A DNA stretch of 43,808 bases from Chlamydomonas sphaeroides (taxonomy: Eukaryota; Chlorophyta; Chlorophyceae; Chlamydomonadales; Chlamydomonadaceae): NCBI GenBank assembly GCA_001662425.1, contig BDDC01000020.1, positions 1 through 43,808 on the forward strand, read 5' to 3'. The notes under the pieces were generated by a model. The model saw only the letters and a program-made list of their open reading frames with translations. It searched no databases and was not told where the DNA came from. Shown here in pieces: positions 43,695 through 43,808 of this stretch; positions within the stretch are counted from its first letter, which is position 1; each line of letters starts with the position of its first letter. The position numbers were made by a program, and so were the translations under genes.

Positions 43695-43808
43695 GGCCTC
43701 CATCTGCTGCTGCTGCTGCGGCCTCCATCTGCTGCTGCTACTGCGGCCTCCATCTGCTGCTGCGGCCTCCATCTGCTGCTGCGGCCTCCATCTGCTGCTG
43801 CGGCCTCC
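43695..43808 (+). repeat. 19/25-bp minisatellite CTGCGGCCTCCATCTGCTG, running off the window
   Basis: The unit CTGCGGCCTCCATCTGCTG repeats every 19 bases from about 43741 to the end. The two preceding copies are 25 bases long through two extra CTG-type triplets. It lies downstream of the last visible PILS exon, probably in an intron, and continues past 43808. Confidence 0.9.

Noticed and set aside
1..43808. Bacterial operon, prophage, CRISPR array or IS-element interpretation
   Set aside because: Spliced genes with GT-AG/GC-AG borders, TGTAA signals and volvocine-type SPPP sequence show a eukaryotic nuclear genome. I saw no direct-repeat/spacer array, transposase, integrase or reverse transcriptase.
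1..43808. tRNA or rRNA genes
   Set aside because: Reading both strands I found no cloverleaf with T-loop and anticodon arm signals and no rRNA core words. A tRNAscan or Infernal search would be needed to exclude degenerate copies.

Overview
This window is nuclear DNA of a volvocine (Chlamydomonas-like) green alga. It is very GC-rich. Its genes are split by many short introns with clean GT..AG or GC..AG borders. TGTAA motifs, the usual poly(A) signal of these algae, lie about 0.5-0.7 kb beyond several stop codons. Predicted proteins carry long Ala/Pro/Gly/Ser/Gln low-complexity tracts, and one has the SP/PP-rich spacer typical of volvocine secreted and wall proteins. Most open frames are shadows of GC-rich codons, so I built models from exon chains with matching splice phases.

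Layout: (1) 201-1773, + strand, the 3' part of a tandem RidA (YjgF/YER057c/UK114) gene that begins left of the window. (2) 2848-10143, +, a large EF-hand protein with a 1,174-codon low-complexity last exon. (3) 12130-17020, -, a second tandem RidA gene encoding a signal peptide, a Cys-rich region, an SP/PP spacer and three RidA domains. (4) 17600-22356, +, an 18-exon secreted FAD L-amino-acid-oxidase-type gene, head to head with (3) across about 0.6 kb. (5) 24110-35606, -, one 7-exon gene for a low-complexity protein of about 3,270 residues with a repeated AWK/SRLSR module I do not recognise. (6) 36835-38880, -, an F-box/ankyrin-like protein. (7) 39410-43603 and beyond, +, a PIN-LIKES (PILS)/auxin-efflux-carrier-type membrane protein, head to head with (6) and open at the right edge.

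The central biological unit is the oxidase/RidA pair. An amino-acid oxidase releases reactive imino acids and hydrogen peroxide. RidA proteins hydrolyse 2-imino acids to 2-oxo acids plus ammonium. Here both partners appear to enter the secretory pathway and start from one shared divergent intergenic region, and RidA is triplicated within one chain. This suggests an extracellular nitrogen-scavenging and imine-detoxifying system. I recall that Chlamydomonas LAO1 is an extracellular oxidase reported to lie near a RidA gene and to contribute to auxin formation from tryptophan; I cannot verify that here. If so, the nearby PILS-type gene is a suggestive but unproven neighbour.

Other notable structure: a perfect 64-bp palindrome in a RidA intron, a near-identical exon-plus-intron tract shared by the two RidA genes, about five GC-AG introns, degenerate telomere-like repeats, two back-to-back palindromes near a poly(A) site, and several minisatellites.
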